In this document: one piece after another, positions 34,307 through 43,703 of the stretch
How the letters are laid out: each line of letters opens with the position of its first letter
How positions within the stretch are numbered: position 1 is the stretch's first letter
DNA from: Paenisporosarcina macmurdoensis
GTDB taxonomy: Bacteria > Bacillota > Bacilli > Bacillales_A > Planococcaceae
Assembly (NCBI RefSeq): GCF_042658845.1
Contig: NZ_JBHSRI010000002.1
Span: 248,001-312,000, forward strand
Direction of reading: 5' to 3'
DNA: 64,000 bases
Notes under the pieces: generated by a model
The model's database searches: none
Seen by the model: the letters and a program-made list of their open reading frames with translations, nothing else
What the model was told of the DNA's origin: nothing
Translations under genes and position numbers: made by a program

Positions 34307-36019
34307 GTGAAGAAGAACAAGTTTTTTTGGCTGTTAAGCCTAATGTTAGTACTTAGCGTATTCTTAGCTGCTTGTGGCGAAGACGAAGCAACAGAGAAAG
34401 ATAGTGGCAAGACGGATGAAAAAGATCCAGTTGCAACTGAACCAGAAGAAGTAGATGAGGATCAAATTCTTAATCTAGTAATGGGTGCTGAAATTCCAAC
34501 AATGGATTCTGCACTAACAACAGATTCAGTTGGTTTTGACCTTTTAAACAATGTTAACGAAGGCTTATACCGTTTGAATGATGAAAATGTAGCAATCCCT
34601 GCAATCGCTGAAGGCGAGCCTACAGTTTCTGAAGACGGTTTAGTTTATACTTTCACAATCCGTGATTCAAAATGGTCTGACGGAACACCTGTAACTGCTG
34701 GAGATTTTGAATTCGCTTGGAAACGTGCGATGAATCCTGCAACTGCATCTGAATACGGTCCATACATGATGGGTGGCGTAATCAAAAACGCAACAGCAAT
34801 TTCTGAAGCAAAAGCTGAATACACTGAGTTAGGTGTTAAAGCAATTGACGAAAAAACTCTTGAAGTAACATTAGAAAAACAAGTACCTTACTTCTTGTCT
34901 CTTATGTCTTTCGGAACTTTCTTACCACAAAATGAAGCTTTCGTTACTGAAAAAGGTGCTGAATATGCTACAAACTCAGATAACCTAATTTCTAACGGAC
35001 CTTTCGTTCTTAAAGCTTGGGATGGAACGGGCTTATCTTGGCAGTTAGTTAAAAATGATCAGTACTGGGATGCAGAAACTGTAAAACTTACTGAAATTAA
35101 CTATGACGTAGTAAAAGAAACAGCTACTGCAGTTAACTTGTACACAACTGGAGAAAAAGATCGTACTGGTCTTCCTGGGGAATATGCAATGCAATATGCA
35201 GCTGATCCTGATTTAGTAACAGAATTAGAAACAACGTTATTCTATTTTAAATACAACCAACAACGTAACGGTAAAGCTACACCACTTGCAAACGTTAATA
35301 TTCGTGAAGCAATTACAAAAGCTTTCAACAAACAAGATTTAGTAGATGTAGTTTTAGCTAATGGTTCTGTACCAGCTAACTACTTAGTACCAAAAGCATT
35401 CGCTTTCAATGAAGCTGGAGAAGACTTCCGTGAAATCAACGGCGAAATGTCTGAATTCAATGCTGAAGAAGCAAAAGCTGCATGGGAAAAAGGTTTATCT
35501 GAGCTAGGTGTTACTGAAGTAACTTTAGAAATTCTAGGTGGAGACTCTGACCTTTCTAAAAAAATGGATGAGTACTTCAAATCTCAATTAGAGGGTAACC
35601 TTGAAGGACTAACAATTACACTTAAAGAAGTACCATTTAATGTTCGTTTAGATCTTGATACTGCTGGAGACTATGATATTGAAGTTGCTGGATGGGGACC
35701 AGATTTCCAAGATCCTTACACATTCATGAACTTGTTCTTGACTGATGGTCAAAATAATCACATGGCATATTCAAATCCTAAATTTGATGAGTTAGTAAAT
35801 GCATCAGCTGGCGAATTAGCTATGGATCCTGCTGCTCGTTATGACGCAATGGCACAAGCTGAAAAACTTCTTATTGCAGAAGATTTCGCTATTGGACCAA
35901 TCTATCAACGTGGTACTATGTCACTTGTAAAACCATATGTTAAGGGTGTTGTTTCTCACTCATTCGGTGGAGATTACAGCTACAAATGGGCTTACATCGA
36001 AGGTAAAGACGCTAAATAA
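34307..36019 (+). CDS. oppA: Oligopeptide-binding lipoprotein OppA
   Basis: 570 residues. Signal peptide with lipobox FLAAC (lipidated Cys23), an acidic linker rich in E, D and K, then an SBP family 5 fold (TIRDSKWSDGTPVTAGDFEFAW, NVNIREAITKAFNKQDL, GWGPDFQDPYTF). The features are those of the OppA/DppE group that binds di- to oligopeptides. GTG 34307 is the start: the AAGGGGG ribosome-binding site is immediately upstream, and the longer frame from 34268 runs through the CodY box. It leads the second peptide transporter and is followed by an internal terminator. Confidence 0.94.
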   Translation: MKKNKFFWLLSLMLVLSVFLAACGEDEATEKDSGKTDEKDPVATEPEEVDEDQILNLVMGAEIPTMDSALTTDSVGFDLLNNVNEGLYRLNDENVAIPAIAEGEPTVSEDGLVYTFTIRDSKWSDGTPVTAGDFEFAWKRAMNPATASEYGPYMMGGVIKNATAISEAKAEYTELGVKAIDEKTLEVTLEKQVPYFLSLMSFGTFLPQNEAFVTEKGAEYATNSDNLISNGPFVLKAWDGTGLSWQLVKNDQYWDAETVKLTEINYDVVKETATAVNLYTTGEKDRTGLPGEYAMQYAADPDLVTELETTLFYFKYNQQRNGKATPLANVNIREAITKAFNKQDLVDVVLANGSVPANYLVPKAFAFNEAGEDFREINGEMSEFNAEEAKAAWEKGLSELGVTEVTLEILGGDSDLSKKMDEYFKSQLEGNLEGLTITLKEVPFNVRLDLDTAGDYDIEVAGWGPDFQDPYTFMNLFLTDGQNNHMAYSNPKFDELVNASAGELAMDPAARYDAMAQAEKLLIAEDFAIGPIYQRGTMSLVKPYVKGVVSHSFGGDYSYKWAYIEGKDAK

Positions 36020-36053
36020 TCTATTACTTTCAATGATTTAAAATCTCATAGTA

Positions 36054-36095
36054 AGAGAGTATATGGACTCCAAAAGGACCATATACTCTCTTTTT
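36054..36095 (+). terminator. Hairpin terminator inside the opp operon, after oppA
   Basis: AGAGAGTATATGGTCC-type arms (AGAGAGTATATGG and CCATATACTCTCT) form a 13-bp stem followed by TTTT. It should trim most transcripts after oppA so that the binding protein outnumbers the permease. Confidence 0.85.
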
Positions 36096-36216
36096 AAATG
36101 AGATGCAATTAACGAAAAATTCCTTCTTTTCAAACTTTGATTTTGACAAACATTAGGTTAATCTGTTTAGATATAATAGATTGATAGACGTATACATTCA
36201 TTTAGGAGGTGCAATG

Positions 36217-37149
36217 ATGGCTAAGTATATTGTAAAACGCGTATTTTATATGTTTATAACTCTTTTCCTGATCGCGACAGCAACATTTTTCTTAATGAAA
36301 ACGCTACCAGGTTCCCCTATAAGCTCCGCTTCGAAACTTACCCCTAATCAACTTGCGGTAGTAGAGGCAAAGTATGGTCTAGATCAACCACTCCCAGTTC
36401 AATACGGAAAATATATGTTGAACTTAGCGCAAGGAGATTTAGGAAATTCATTCCAATTTAAAGGTGCAAGTGTAACGGATTTAATTCTTAACCGTTTAGG
36501 CCCATCCTTTATATTAGGTGCACAAGGCTTAATTCTTGGTGTATCAATTGGAATAATGCTAGGAATGATTGCAGCTTTAAGGCAAAATTCCATTTGGGAT
36601 TACGGTAGTACTTTTATCGCCATTCTCGGAATTTCCATCCCATCTTTCGTTTTTGCTTCATTTTTACAATATTGGTTTGCAGTAAAATGGGGAGTTCTTC
36701 CTGTTGCTCTATGGAATGACGGATGGAAGTCTAGTATTCTACCATCACTTGCATTAGCGATGGGACCACTTGCAACTGCTTCACGTTTTATTCGTACTGA
36801 AATGATTGAAGTATTAAGTTCAGATTACATAACATTAGCCAGATCAAAAGGCGCTACTGGATTTGAAGTTGCATTTAAACATGCATTCCGTAATGCGTTA
36901 ATTCCTTTGGTTACAGTTATGGGACCATTAGCAGCAGGTCTACTAACAGGTTCACTTGTAATTGAGCAGATCTTTGCAATTCCAGGCATCGGTGAGCAAT
37001 TCGTTAAAGCCATCATGGTAAACGACTTCTCTATCATTATGGGTACAACATTGTTCTTCTCTGTGTTCTTGGTATTTGTAATTTTATTAGTCGATATTCT
37101 TTACGGAGTAATTGACCCACGTATCCGTTTATCAGGAGGTAATAGTTAA
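36217..37149 (+). CDS. oppB: Oligopeptide ABC transporter permease OppB
   Basis: 310 residues, six membrane segments, starting MAKYIVKRVFYMFITLFLIA. The permease EAA loop (RSKGATGFEVAFKHAFRNALIP) lies near residues 210-230 and the C-terminal VDILYGVIDPRIRL is the OppB hallmark. AGGAGGT lies six bases before ATG 36217, so the longer frame from 36181 is not used. It forms the channel with OppC. Confidence 0.95.
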   Translation: MAKYIVKRVFYMFITLFLIATATFFLMKTLPGSPISSASKLTPNQLAVVEAKYGLDQPLPVQYGKYMLNLAQGDLGNSFQFKGASVTDLILNRLGPSFILGAQGLILGVSIGIMLGMIAALRQNSIWDYGSTFIAILGISIPSFVFASFLQYWFAVKWGVLPVALWNDGWKSSILPSLALAMGPLATASRFIRTEMIEVLSSDYITLARSKGATGFEVAFKHAFRNALIPLVTVMGPLAAGLLTGSLVIEQIFAIPGIGEQFVKAIMVNDFSIIMGTTLFFSVFLVFVILLVDILYGVIDPRIRLSGGNS

Positions 37150-38168
37150 TGACACAGAATCTTGATAAGTTACCTATTGAGTCTTTTAAAAGAGTTACTA
37201 TTGATAGCAGTCAGGCAGAAAAAATTTCTAAACCTAGTATGAGCTTCTGGCAAGATGCTTGGTTACGAATTCGAAAAAATAAGGCAGCAATCGTCAGTAT
37301 GGTTATTTTGGTTTTAATCATTATTATGGCATTTGTTGGGCCGTTTTTAAGTCCTCATGAAGCTGATACACAAACGATTACTCATGCAAACTTACCGCCA
37401 AAAGTACAAGGTTTTGAGAATCTAGGATTCTTAGATGGAGTAGGAACGCTTGGTGGTAAAGAAGTTAACTTATATGAAATGAAAAAAGTAGATACGTATT
37501 ATTGGTTTGGTACTGACGGTTTAGGCCGCGATTTGTTCTCGCGTTTGTGGGAAGGTACACAAATCTCATTATTCATCGCTTTCGTAGCGGCAGCAATTGA
37601 TATGGTTATAGGTGTCATATACGGTGGTGTTTCGGCGTATTATGGTGGTCGTGTAGATGACATTATGCAACGTATTGTCGAAATTTTGTATGGTATACCG
37701 AACTTAGTTGTCGTAATTTTAATGATATTAGTAATGGATCCAGGTATTATGGCCATAATTATTGCCATTACGTTAACCGGTTGGATCGGAATGTCTCGTA
37801 TCGTGCGTGGACAAGTACTTAAGTATAAAAATCAAGAATTCGTGTTAGCAGCTCGCACATTAGGTGCAAGCAACAACCGTATTATTGGTAAACATTTACT
37901 TCCTAATATTCTGGCGATTATCATTATTAATACGATGTTTACAATTCCAGGTGCTATTTTCTTCGAGGCGTTCTTAAGCTTTATCGGTCTTGGTTTACAA
38001 CCACCAGCAGCTTCACTTGGAACGTTAATTAATGATGGATACAAATTGATGCAATTCCAACCACATATCCTGTTGTTCCCATCATTAGTAATAAGCTTAC
38101 TGATGATTGCATTTAACTTACTTGGTGATGGATTGCGTGATGCACTTGATCCGAAAATGAAAGATTAA
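37149..38168 (+). CDS. oppC: Oligopeptide ABC transporter permease OppC
   Basis: 339 residues: a cytoplasmic N-terminus, one helix (IVSMVILVLIIIMAFVGPFL), a large external loop with YYWFGTDGLGRDLFSRLWEG, and five further helices with the EAA loop (AARTLGASNNRIIGKHLLPN). The external loop is longer than in the first transporter's OppC. Start and previous stop overlap (TAATG), and GGAGG lies at the end of oppB. Confidence 0.95.
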   Translation: MTQNLDKLPIESFKRVTIDSSQAEKISKPSMSFWQDAWLRIRKNKAAIVSMVILVLIIIMAFVGPFLSPHEADTQTITHANLPPKVQGFENLGFLDGVGTLGGKEVNLYEMKKVDTYYWFGTDGLGRDLFSRLWEGTQISLFIAFVAAAIDMVIGVIYGGVSAYYGGRVDDIMQRIVEILYGIPNLVVVILMILVMDPGIMAIIIAITLTGWIGMSRIVRGQVLKYKNQEFVLAARTLGASNNRIIGKHLLPNILAIIIINTMFTIPGAIFFEAFLSFIGLGLQPPAASLGTLINDGYKLMQFQPHILLFPSLVISLLMIAFNLLGDGLRDALDPKMKD

Positions 38169-38185
38169 GAAGGAGGAAAGCGACT

Positions 38186-39241
38186 ATGGAAAAAATCTTA
38201 GAAGTAAAAGACCTTCAGCTTTCCTTTCATACTTTTGCAGGTGAAGTGCAAGCCATCCGTGGTGTTAACTTCGATTTGCTTAAAGGGGAAACGTTAGCGA
38301 TTGTTGGTGAATCTGGTTCAGGGAAATCAGTTACAACGAAAGCAATTATGCGTCTTTTACCAGAATCTAGTGCTGAATTTAAAAGCGGAGAAATCTTATT
38401 CAACGGAAAAGATTTAACGAAGCTTTCTGATAGAGAAATGCAAAAAATTCGTGGGAAAGACATTTCTATGATTTTCCAGGATCCTATGACTTCTCTAAAC
38501 CCGACTATGACAATTGGTCGTCAAATAACGGAGCCATTGTTAAAACACCAAAAAGTAGGCAGAACAGAAGCGAAAAAAATCGCTGTTGATTTACTACGTA
38601 TGGTTGGGATGCCTAAACCGGAATTACGTATTAAGCAATATCCACATCAATTCTCTGGTGGTCAACGTCAGCGTATCGTTATTGCGATTGCTTTAGCTTG
38701 TAATCCACAAATTTTGATTGCAGATGAGCCAACAACTGCTCTAGATGTAACCATACAAGCTCAAATTTTAGAACTGATGAAAGACTTGCAAAAGAAAATT
38801 GATACTTCTATTATCTTTATAACGCATGACCTAGGGGTTGTTGCTAACGTGGCAGACCGTGTTGCTGTTATGTACGGTGGTCGTATTGTTGAAATGGGTA
38901 CTGTAGATGAAATTTTCTACAACCCACAACATCCATATACGTGGGGACTACTTAGCTCAATGCCATCACTTGATACGGCTGAAGCTAAATTATATGCGAT
39001 TCCAGGTACGCCTCCAGACTTGTTAGATCCTCCAAAAGGGGATGCATTTGCACTTCGCAGTGAATATGCACTAGCAATCGATTTAGAACAAGCACCACCT
39101 ATCTTCCAAGTAAGTGATACACATTTTGCATCAACTTGGTTACTACATCCTGATGCACCAAAAGTGGAACCACCACTTTCGATTATTGAACGTATGAAAA
39201 AGTTTCCTGGAAGTCGTTACTATGAAGGAGGTACGTACTAG
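38186..39241 (+). CDS. oppD: Oligopeptide ABC transporter ATP-binding protein OppD
   Basis: 351 residues. Walker A GESGSGKSVTT, signature FSGGQRQRIVIAIA, Walker B ILIADEPTTALDVT and ITHDLGVVANVA. The C-terminal extension after IPGTPPDLLDPPKGDAFALR lacks the cysteines of the usual GCPFxPRC motif; Gly-Asp-Ala-Phe takes its place, as in B. subtilis OppD. It powers peptide import with OppF. GGAGG lies 7 bases ahead. Confidence 0.95.
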   Translation: MEKILEVKDLQLSFHTFAGEVQAIRGVNFDLLKGETLAIVGESGSGKSVTTKAIMRLLPESSAEFKSGEILFNGKDLTKLSDREMQKIRGKDISMIFQDPMTSLNPTMTIGRQITEPLLKHQKVGRTEAKKIAVDLLRMVGMPKPELRIKQYPHQFSGGQRQRIVIAIALACNPQILIADEPTTALDVTIQAQILELMKDLQKKIDTSIIFITHDLGVVANVADRVAVMYGGRIVEMGTVDEIFYNPQHPYTWGLLSSMPSLDTAEAKLYAIPGTPPDLLDPPKGDAFALRSEYALAIDLEQAPPIFQVSDTHFASTWLLHPDAPKVEPPLSIIERMKKFPGSRYYEGGTY

Positions 39242-40182
39242 TGGCTGAAAAATTACTTGAAATTAAAAATTTAAAACAATATTTCAACCAAGGTAAAGCA
39301 AATGAAGTACGTGCAGTTGATGACATTAGTTTCGATATTTACAAAGGTGAAACTCTTGGTTTAGTAGGAGAGTCGGGTTGTGGTAAATCAACAACTGGTC
39401 GTTCTATTATCCGTCTTTATAATGCAACAGCCGGCGAAGTGAAATTTAATGGTGTAAATGTTCATGGTAAAAAATCAAAGTCTGATTTAAAAATATTTAA
39501 CCGTAAAATGCAGATGATTTTCCAAGATCCATACGCGTCTCTTAACCCTCGTATGAAAGTAATGGATATTATTGCAGAAGGTTTAGACATTCATGGTTTA
39601 ACTAAGTCAGCTAAAGAACGTAAAGACCGTGTGAATGAGCTATTAGAAACTGTTGGATTAAATAAAGAACATGCGAACCGTTACCCACATGAATTCTCAG
39701 GTGGACAACGACAACGTCTTGGTATTGCTCGTGCTCTTGCTGTAGATCCTGAGTTCATCATTGCGGATGAACCAATTTCTGCGCTTGACGTTTCAATCCA
39801 AGCGCAAGTTGTTAACTTATTAAGAGAACTACAAGAAGAAAAAGGATTGACATACTTGTTTATTGCGCATGATTTGTCGATGGTTAAATACATTTCAGAC
39901 CGTATTGGAGTTATGTATTTTGGGAAACTGGTTGAACTTGCGCCAGCTGAAGAGTTGTACAACAATCCCTTACATCCATATACTCAATCATTATTATCGG
40001 CAATTCCATTGCCAGATCCAAACTATGAGCGCACGCGCGTTCGTAAGTCGTATGATCCAGTCTCTCATAACTATCAAGATGGTGAAGAAATTGCCATGCG
40101 TGAAGTTACACCTGGACATTTTGTATTCTGTTCAGAAAGAGAATTTGAGTCGTTAAAATTAACATCAGCTACTCGTATTTAA
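39241..40182 (+). CDS. oppF: Oligopeptide ABC transporter ATP-binding protein OppF
   Basis: 313 residues. Walker A GESGCGKSTTG, MIFQDPYASLNPRM, signature FSGGQRQRLGIARA, Walker B FIIADEPISALDVS and IAHDLSMVKYI. The C-terminal tail ends TPGHFVFCSEREF. The start is GTG overlapping the oppD stop by one base, behind GAGGTACG. Last gene of the oppABCDF operon, in the same order as B. subtilis. Confidence 0.95.
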   Translation: MAEKLLEIKNLKQYFNQGKANEVRAVDDISFDIYKGETLGLVGESGCGKSTTGRSIIRLYNATAGEVKFNGVNVHGKKSKSDLKIFNRKMQMIFQDPYASLNPRMKVMDIIAEGLDIHGLTKSAKERKDRVNELLETVGLNKEHANRYPHEFSGGQRQRLGIARALAVDPEFIIADEPISALDVSIQAQVVNLLRELQEEKGLTYLFIAHDLSMVKYISDRIGVMYFGKLVELAPAEELYNNPLHPYTQSLLSAIPLPDPNYERTRVRKSYDPVSHNYQDGEEIAMREVTPGHFVFCSEREFESLKLTSATRI

Positions 40183-40224
40183 GTCACCAATGTCTAAAAA
40201 TTTAATGTGAATACTAACAAAATT

Positions 40225-40266
40225 AGAAAAAGAGTCATTCTTATTACAAGAATGGCTCTTTTTCTT
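40225..40266 (+). terminator. Rho-independent terminator after oppF
   Basis: AGAAAAAGAGTCATTCTT and AAGAATGGCTCTTTTTCT form a long stem with one G-T pair and a T-rich 3' side. Confidence 0.92.
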
Positions 40267-40346
40267 GTAATTATGCCAAATTTCGCTTTAAATGTAAGTG
40301 TTTACTTGTTAAAATGGAAGAGAATAGAAAGGATGAAAATGAAATT

Positions 40347-41552
40347 ATGACATTTAAGAAATGGATGAGCACCAGTGCTCTAGTGGCAGCGTTAATTGTC
40401 CCTGCAACATCGGTTTTTGCAGAAGAGAAGAATTCTGATGATTTCACAGAACGTACATATGGATTTACAGCAGTTGATGAAAAATTGATAGCGGCTTCAA
40501 CATTATTCCGGTTTGATTCAGGATTGACGTTTACATATCCTGATGCCATTCGAGGGGTTTACGTGACAGGTCATTCAGCAGGTGGTGCACGATTTAATGA
40601 TTTGCTTAAACTCCTATCGACAACGGATTTAAACGCCATGGTCATAGACATAAAAGATGATTTTGGTGATCTTACATATATGCCAGCGGATGATTCTCCT
40701 CTGAAACCTTTAGATATCGGAAATCCTTATATGAAAAACCCGCGGGAGATGTTAGAAGTTCTAGAAAAAAATGAAATATATCCAATTGCTCGTGTGGTTG
40801 TCTTTAAGGACTCAGCACTTGCCAATGCAAAACCTGAGTTGTCATTTGTAGAGGGGTCTGAGGTATGGAAAAATGGACGTGAAGAATCCTTTGTAAATCC
40901 ATTTATGAAAGAAGTTTGGGATTACAATGTTGAAGTAGCCATAGAAGCAGCTAAGATGGGCTTCCAGGAGATTCAATTTGATTATGTACGCTTTCCTGAA
41001 GGATTTGAAAATCGAGCTGATACGTTGAAATATGGTATGGGCGAATATGAGTCGTCTGGGATGGATTCTGTACAAAAACGCGTACAAGCTGTTACCGATT
41101 TTGTTGAATATGCTCGTGAAAAGTTAAAACCTTATGACGTGAAAGTCTCTGTTGATATATTTGGATATGCGGCTACATTAACAGAAGCTCCTGGTATTGG
41201 GCAAAACTTCGGAAAAATTTCAGAAAATGTTGATGTCATTTCTTCAATGATCTATCCTAGTCATTGGACATCTTATTTCGGGATTGCGAAACCCGATTTA
41301 GAGCCATATAAACTTGTTCAAGAATATGCGAAAGCTGAAAATGCGACTTTAGCAAAACTTGAAAATCCACCAATCTCAAGACCATGGTTACAAGATTTCA
41401 CGGCATCTTACTTAGGAAGTGGTAACTACCAAGAATATGGGGCTGCAGAAGTGCAGGCACAAATTCTAGCTTTAAACGAAGCAGGAATAAAAGAATACTT
41501 ATTATGGAATGCTGGAAATCGATATTCACCTGGTGTTGATTACACGCCATAA
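40347..41552 (+). CDS. Secreted putative glycoside hydrolase (DUF4015 family)
   Basis: 401 residues. A signal peptide (STSALVAALIVPATSVFA) is followed by a TIM-barrel domain of the DUF4015 putative glycoside hydrolase type. It opens with the strand GVYVTGHSAGG, then MVIDIKDDFGDLTY, PIARVVVFKD, the FDYVRFPEG motif with candidate acidic catalytic residues, VSVDIFGYAA and SSMIYPSHW. The family is thought to act on polysaccharide outside the cell, but the substrate is unknown. The start is uncertain: ATG 40347 begins the signal peptide directly but lacks a close ribosome-binding site, and an upstream ATG at 40314 would add a charged, unlikely extension. Confidence 0.82.
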   Translation: MTFKKWMSTSALVAALIVPATSVFAEEKNSDDFTERTYGFTAVDEKLIAASTLFRFDSGLTFTYPDAIRGVYVTGHSAGGARFNDLLKLLSTTDLNAMVIDIKDDFGDLTYMPADDSPLKPLDIGNPYMKNPREMLEVLEKNEIYPIARVVVFKDSALANAKPELSFVEGSEVWKNGREESFVNPFMKEVWDYNVEVAIEAAKMGFQEIQFDYVRFPEGFENRADTLKYGMGEYESSGMDSVQKRVQAVTDFVEYAREKLKPYDVKVSVDIFGYAATLTEAPGIGQNFGKISENVDVISSMIYPSHWTSYFGIAKPDLEPYKLVQEYAKAENATLAKLENPPISRPWLQDFTASYLGSGNYQEYGAAEVQAQILALNEAGIKEYLLWNAGNRYSPGVDYTP

Positions 41553-41556
41553 GAAA

Positions 41557-41593
41557 AAAGTTCTCTTTCTAATAGGAAGAGAACTTTTTTTAT
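41557..41593 (+). terminator. Rho-independent terminator after the DUF4015 gene
   Basis: AAAAGTTCTCTT and AAGAGAACTTTT form a stem around TCTAATAGG, with a T-run on the 3' side. Confidence 0.88.
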
Positions 41594-41886
41594 AAAAAGT
41601 GAAACCTTTTTTCAATTTTATACGTATTATTATATGTAGAGGAAGAAAAGGAGAATTAATATTGTCATTTTCATTGGCTAATTGAGAATTAGCTAAACTA
41701 GTGAAAATGTGTGTTTAAAATGTTTACTAAGCGGGTATATTTGTATGAGAACCAAATAAAGTTAATAAACATAGGTTTTATCTATATATATTGCTGAAAT
41801 GTGACGGTTTTTAAAAAACTTGACTTTTTCTTCATATCTTATATTAAATTCTTGAAAATTGTTGTATAATAAAAAATATCAACCTA

Positions 41887-41902
41887 TATAATAGTTATTA
41901 TA
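41887..41902 (+). promoter_or_regulatory. AT-rich palindrome upstream of spx
   Basis: TATAATA-GT-TATTATA has perfect seven-base arms. It resembles a PerR box but has a two-base rather than one-base centre. B. subtilis spx has a PerR-controlled promoter at a similar place. The 340-bp region before spx also offers TTGACT-16-TATTAA and a TATAAT as possible promoters. Confidence 0.35.
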
Positions 41903-41958
41903 AATAAGAAATCGTTACAATATATCTGTTTACACATTTGAAAGGAAGTGTTCCTATG

Positions 41959-42354
41959 ATGGTAACATTGTTTACTTCTCCTAGCTGTACATCATGTAGA
42001 AAAGCGAAAGCATGGTTAGAAGAGCATGACATTCCATATACTGAGCGTAACATCTTTTCGGAACCGCTAAGTATTAGCGAAATTAAAGAAATTTTACGTA
42101 TGACGGAAGATGGGACAGATGAGATTATCTCAACTCGATCAAAAATTTTCCAAAAATTAAATGTGGATGTTGAAAGTTTACCTTTACAACGTTTATATGA
42201 ATTAATTCAAGAACATCCAGGACTACTACGTCGTCCTATTATCTTAGATGAGAAACGCTTACAAGTAGGATACAACGAAGATGAAATTCGTCGTTTTTTA
42301 CCTCGAAAAGTTCGAGCTTATCAATTGCTTGAAGCTCAACGTATGGTTAATTAA
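41959..42354 (+). CDS. spx: Redox-responsive transcriptional regulator Spx
   Basis: 131 residues, nearly identical in layout to B. subtilis Spx: MVTLFTSPSCTSCRKAKAWLE with the CxxC redox switch (Cys10, Cys13), RMTEDGTDEIISTRSK, HPGLLRRPIILDEKRLQ, and the C-terminal YNEDEIRRFLPRKVR that YjbH and ClpXP recognise. Spx binds the RNA polymerase alpha subunit and redirects transcription under disulfide stress. ATG 41956 or 41959 can start it; the family start is the second. AAAGGAAGTG is the ribosome-binding site. Its proteolytic partners mecA and yjbH lie nearby. Confidence 0.97.
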   Translation: MVTLFTSPSCTSCRKAKAWLEEHDIPYTERNIFSEPLSISEIKEILRMTEDGTDEIISTRSKIFQKLNVDVESLPLQRLYELIQEHPGLLRRPIILDEKRLQVGYNEDEIRRFLPRKVRAYQLLEAQRMVN

Positions 42355-42365
42355 ATTCGAATTAA

Positions 42366-42428
42366 AAATGGCTGATTGATTCTTCTTCTTTACGTGAGAA
42401 GGATAGTCAGTCATTTTGCATTTTTAAG
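42366..42428 (+). terminator. Probable terminator after spx
   Basis: AAAATGGCTGA and a TTCTTC arm pair imperfectly with GAGAAGGA and TCAGTCATTTT, followed by GCATTTTT. Confidence 0.6.
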
Positions 42429-42615
42429 CTTGATAAAATTTGCGCTCTCTACTACAATTCTAATAAATTGTATTTTTTCCAGAGTAGATGCATATCCTTT
42501 TCATTTTCCTCTGGACCGTCATACAATAGAAACAGACACTGTATCGGTAAGCGGCTTGAAGTGTTGCTTGTAAAAAGGGGAATCCCTTTAAAGCGATCGA
42601 AGGGAGATGTGTAAA

Positions 42616-43287
42616 ATGGATATCGAACGAATTAATGAAAACACAGTAAAATTCTACATTTCATACATCGACATTGAAAAAAGAGGCTTCAGCCGAGATG
42701 AAATTTGGTTTAATCGAGATAAAAGTGAAGAACTCTTTTGGGAAATGATGGATGAAATTAACGACGAATCGGACTTTGAAGTTGAAGGTCCACTATGGAT
42801 TCAAGTTCATGCAATGGATAAAGGACTTGAAGTGACAGTAACTCGAGCACAAGTAAATCGTGATGGAAAGAAAGTAGACTCCCCATTTGAAGTGGACGAT
42901 AAGGGTCAATACTTTTCTAATATGTCAGAAAGTTCATCAGAAGAACAACAATCGTATGATGAATATAGTGGTCTATTTACTGATGTAAATGAATCACAAA
43001 ACGAATTCACGTTCTTCGTGAAAGACTTCGAAGATCTTATTCCATTAGCTAAGCGTCTTGAATTGCCTTCATATGTATCAACTTCTTTATTCGCTTATAA
43101 AGAACGTTATTACCTCTATGTCAATGTTGACGCTGAATTGATGAACGAAGAAGAAATAAAAAATATGGTCAGCATTCTTACTGAGTATGTATCTGGATCA
43201 AGCGTAACGATACACCGGATGAAAGAATACGGTAACGAAATAATGGCCGATGAAGTATTTGAGCAAGTACTTAAATACTTCAGTTAA
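42616..43287 (+). CDS. mecA: ClpC adaptor protein MecA
   Basis: 223 residues. The N-terminal domain begins MDIERINENTVKFYISYIDIEKRGF, the substrate-recruiting region of MecA. A hydrophilic linker rich in S, E and Q (residues about 100-120) leads to the C-terminal ClpC-binding domain (FFVKDFEDLIPLAKRLE, YLYVNV). MecA hands ComK, ComS and other proteins to the ClpCP protease and helps assemble ClpC hexamers. ATG 42616 has AAGGGAGATG upstream; an ATG three codons earlier is inferior. Location just after spx is conserved in Bacilli. Confidence 0.96.
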   Translation: MDIERINENTVKFYISYIDIEKRGFSRDEIWFNRDKSEELFWEMMDEINDESDFEVEGPLWIQVHAMDKGLEVTVTRAQVNRDGKKVDSPFEVDDKGQYFSNMSESSSEEQQSYDEYSGLFTDVNESQNEFTFFVKDFEDLIPLAKRLELPSYVSTSLFAYKERYYLYVNVDAELMNEEEIKNMVSILTEYVSGSSVTIHRMKEYGNEIMADEVFEQVLKYFS

Positions 43288-43336
43288 AAATCTCCCTTAA
43301 CGGGGAGGTTACTGAAAAAGTACACTTAGTTTATCA

Positions 43337-43383
43337 AAGCCACCCAAACTTGATTTATCGAGTTTGGGTGGCTTTTCTTTTTA
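43337..43383 (+). terminator. Rho-independent terminator after mecA
   Basis: AAGCCACCCAAACT and AGTTTGGGTGGCTT form a 14-bp perfect stem, followed by TTCTTTTT. Confidence 0.95.
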
Positions 43384-43407
43384 ATTGCCCTGTTAATAAG
43401 ATTTAGT

Positions 43408-43598
43408 GATTTTCGTTACAGGCGGACGCTTTCCGCGGGCATGGCCACAGCCTCCTCGACGAGCAAGCTCGCCTGTGGGGTCTTCAGCTCATGCTATTCC
43501 CGCTGGAAAGATATTGGACGAATTGTCATTCGTCCAATATCTTTGCGACGAGTAACCGCAGGAGCACATGTTTTCTCGCCGCCTTTCACTACAATCAC
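43408..43598. repeat. MITE-like palindromic repeat, copy 1 (with inserted hairpin)
   Basis: Shares about 100 bp with the copy at 47195-47320: CGTTACAGGCGGACGCTTTC, CGCGGGCATGGCC, GAGCAAGCTCGCCTG, GGGGTCTTC, and ending CGCCGCCTTTCACT. The ends are imperfect inverted repeats (ACAGGCGG / CCGCCTTTCA). It is very GC-rich compared with its surroundings. This copy carries about 67 extra bases (43508-43576) that include a perfect 17-bp stem, AAAGATATTGGACGAAT with its complement, around TGTC. Confidence 0.75.
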
Positions 43599-43703
43599 CT
43601 GATAAATTATAAAATGACTAATTTTCAGCAAATAGCTTTAATAATTTAAGTAATTAATTTAGGTAGTGTCACGATCTTTTCCAATCAAGAATTTATAAAC
43701 CTT

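Noticed and set aside
42376..42573. 65-residue frame between spx and mecA
   Set aside because: It starts inside the spx terminator and lacks a ribosome-binding site.
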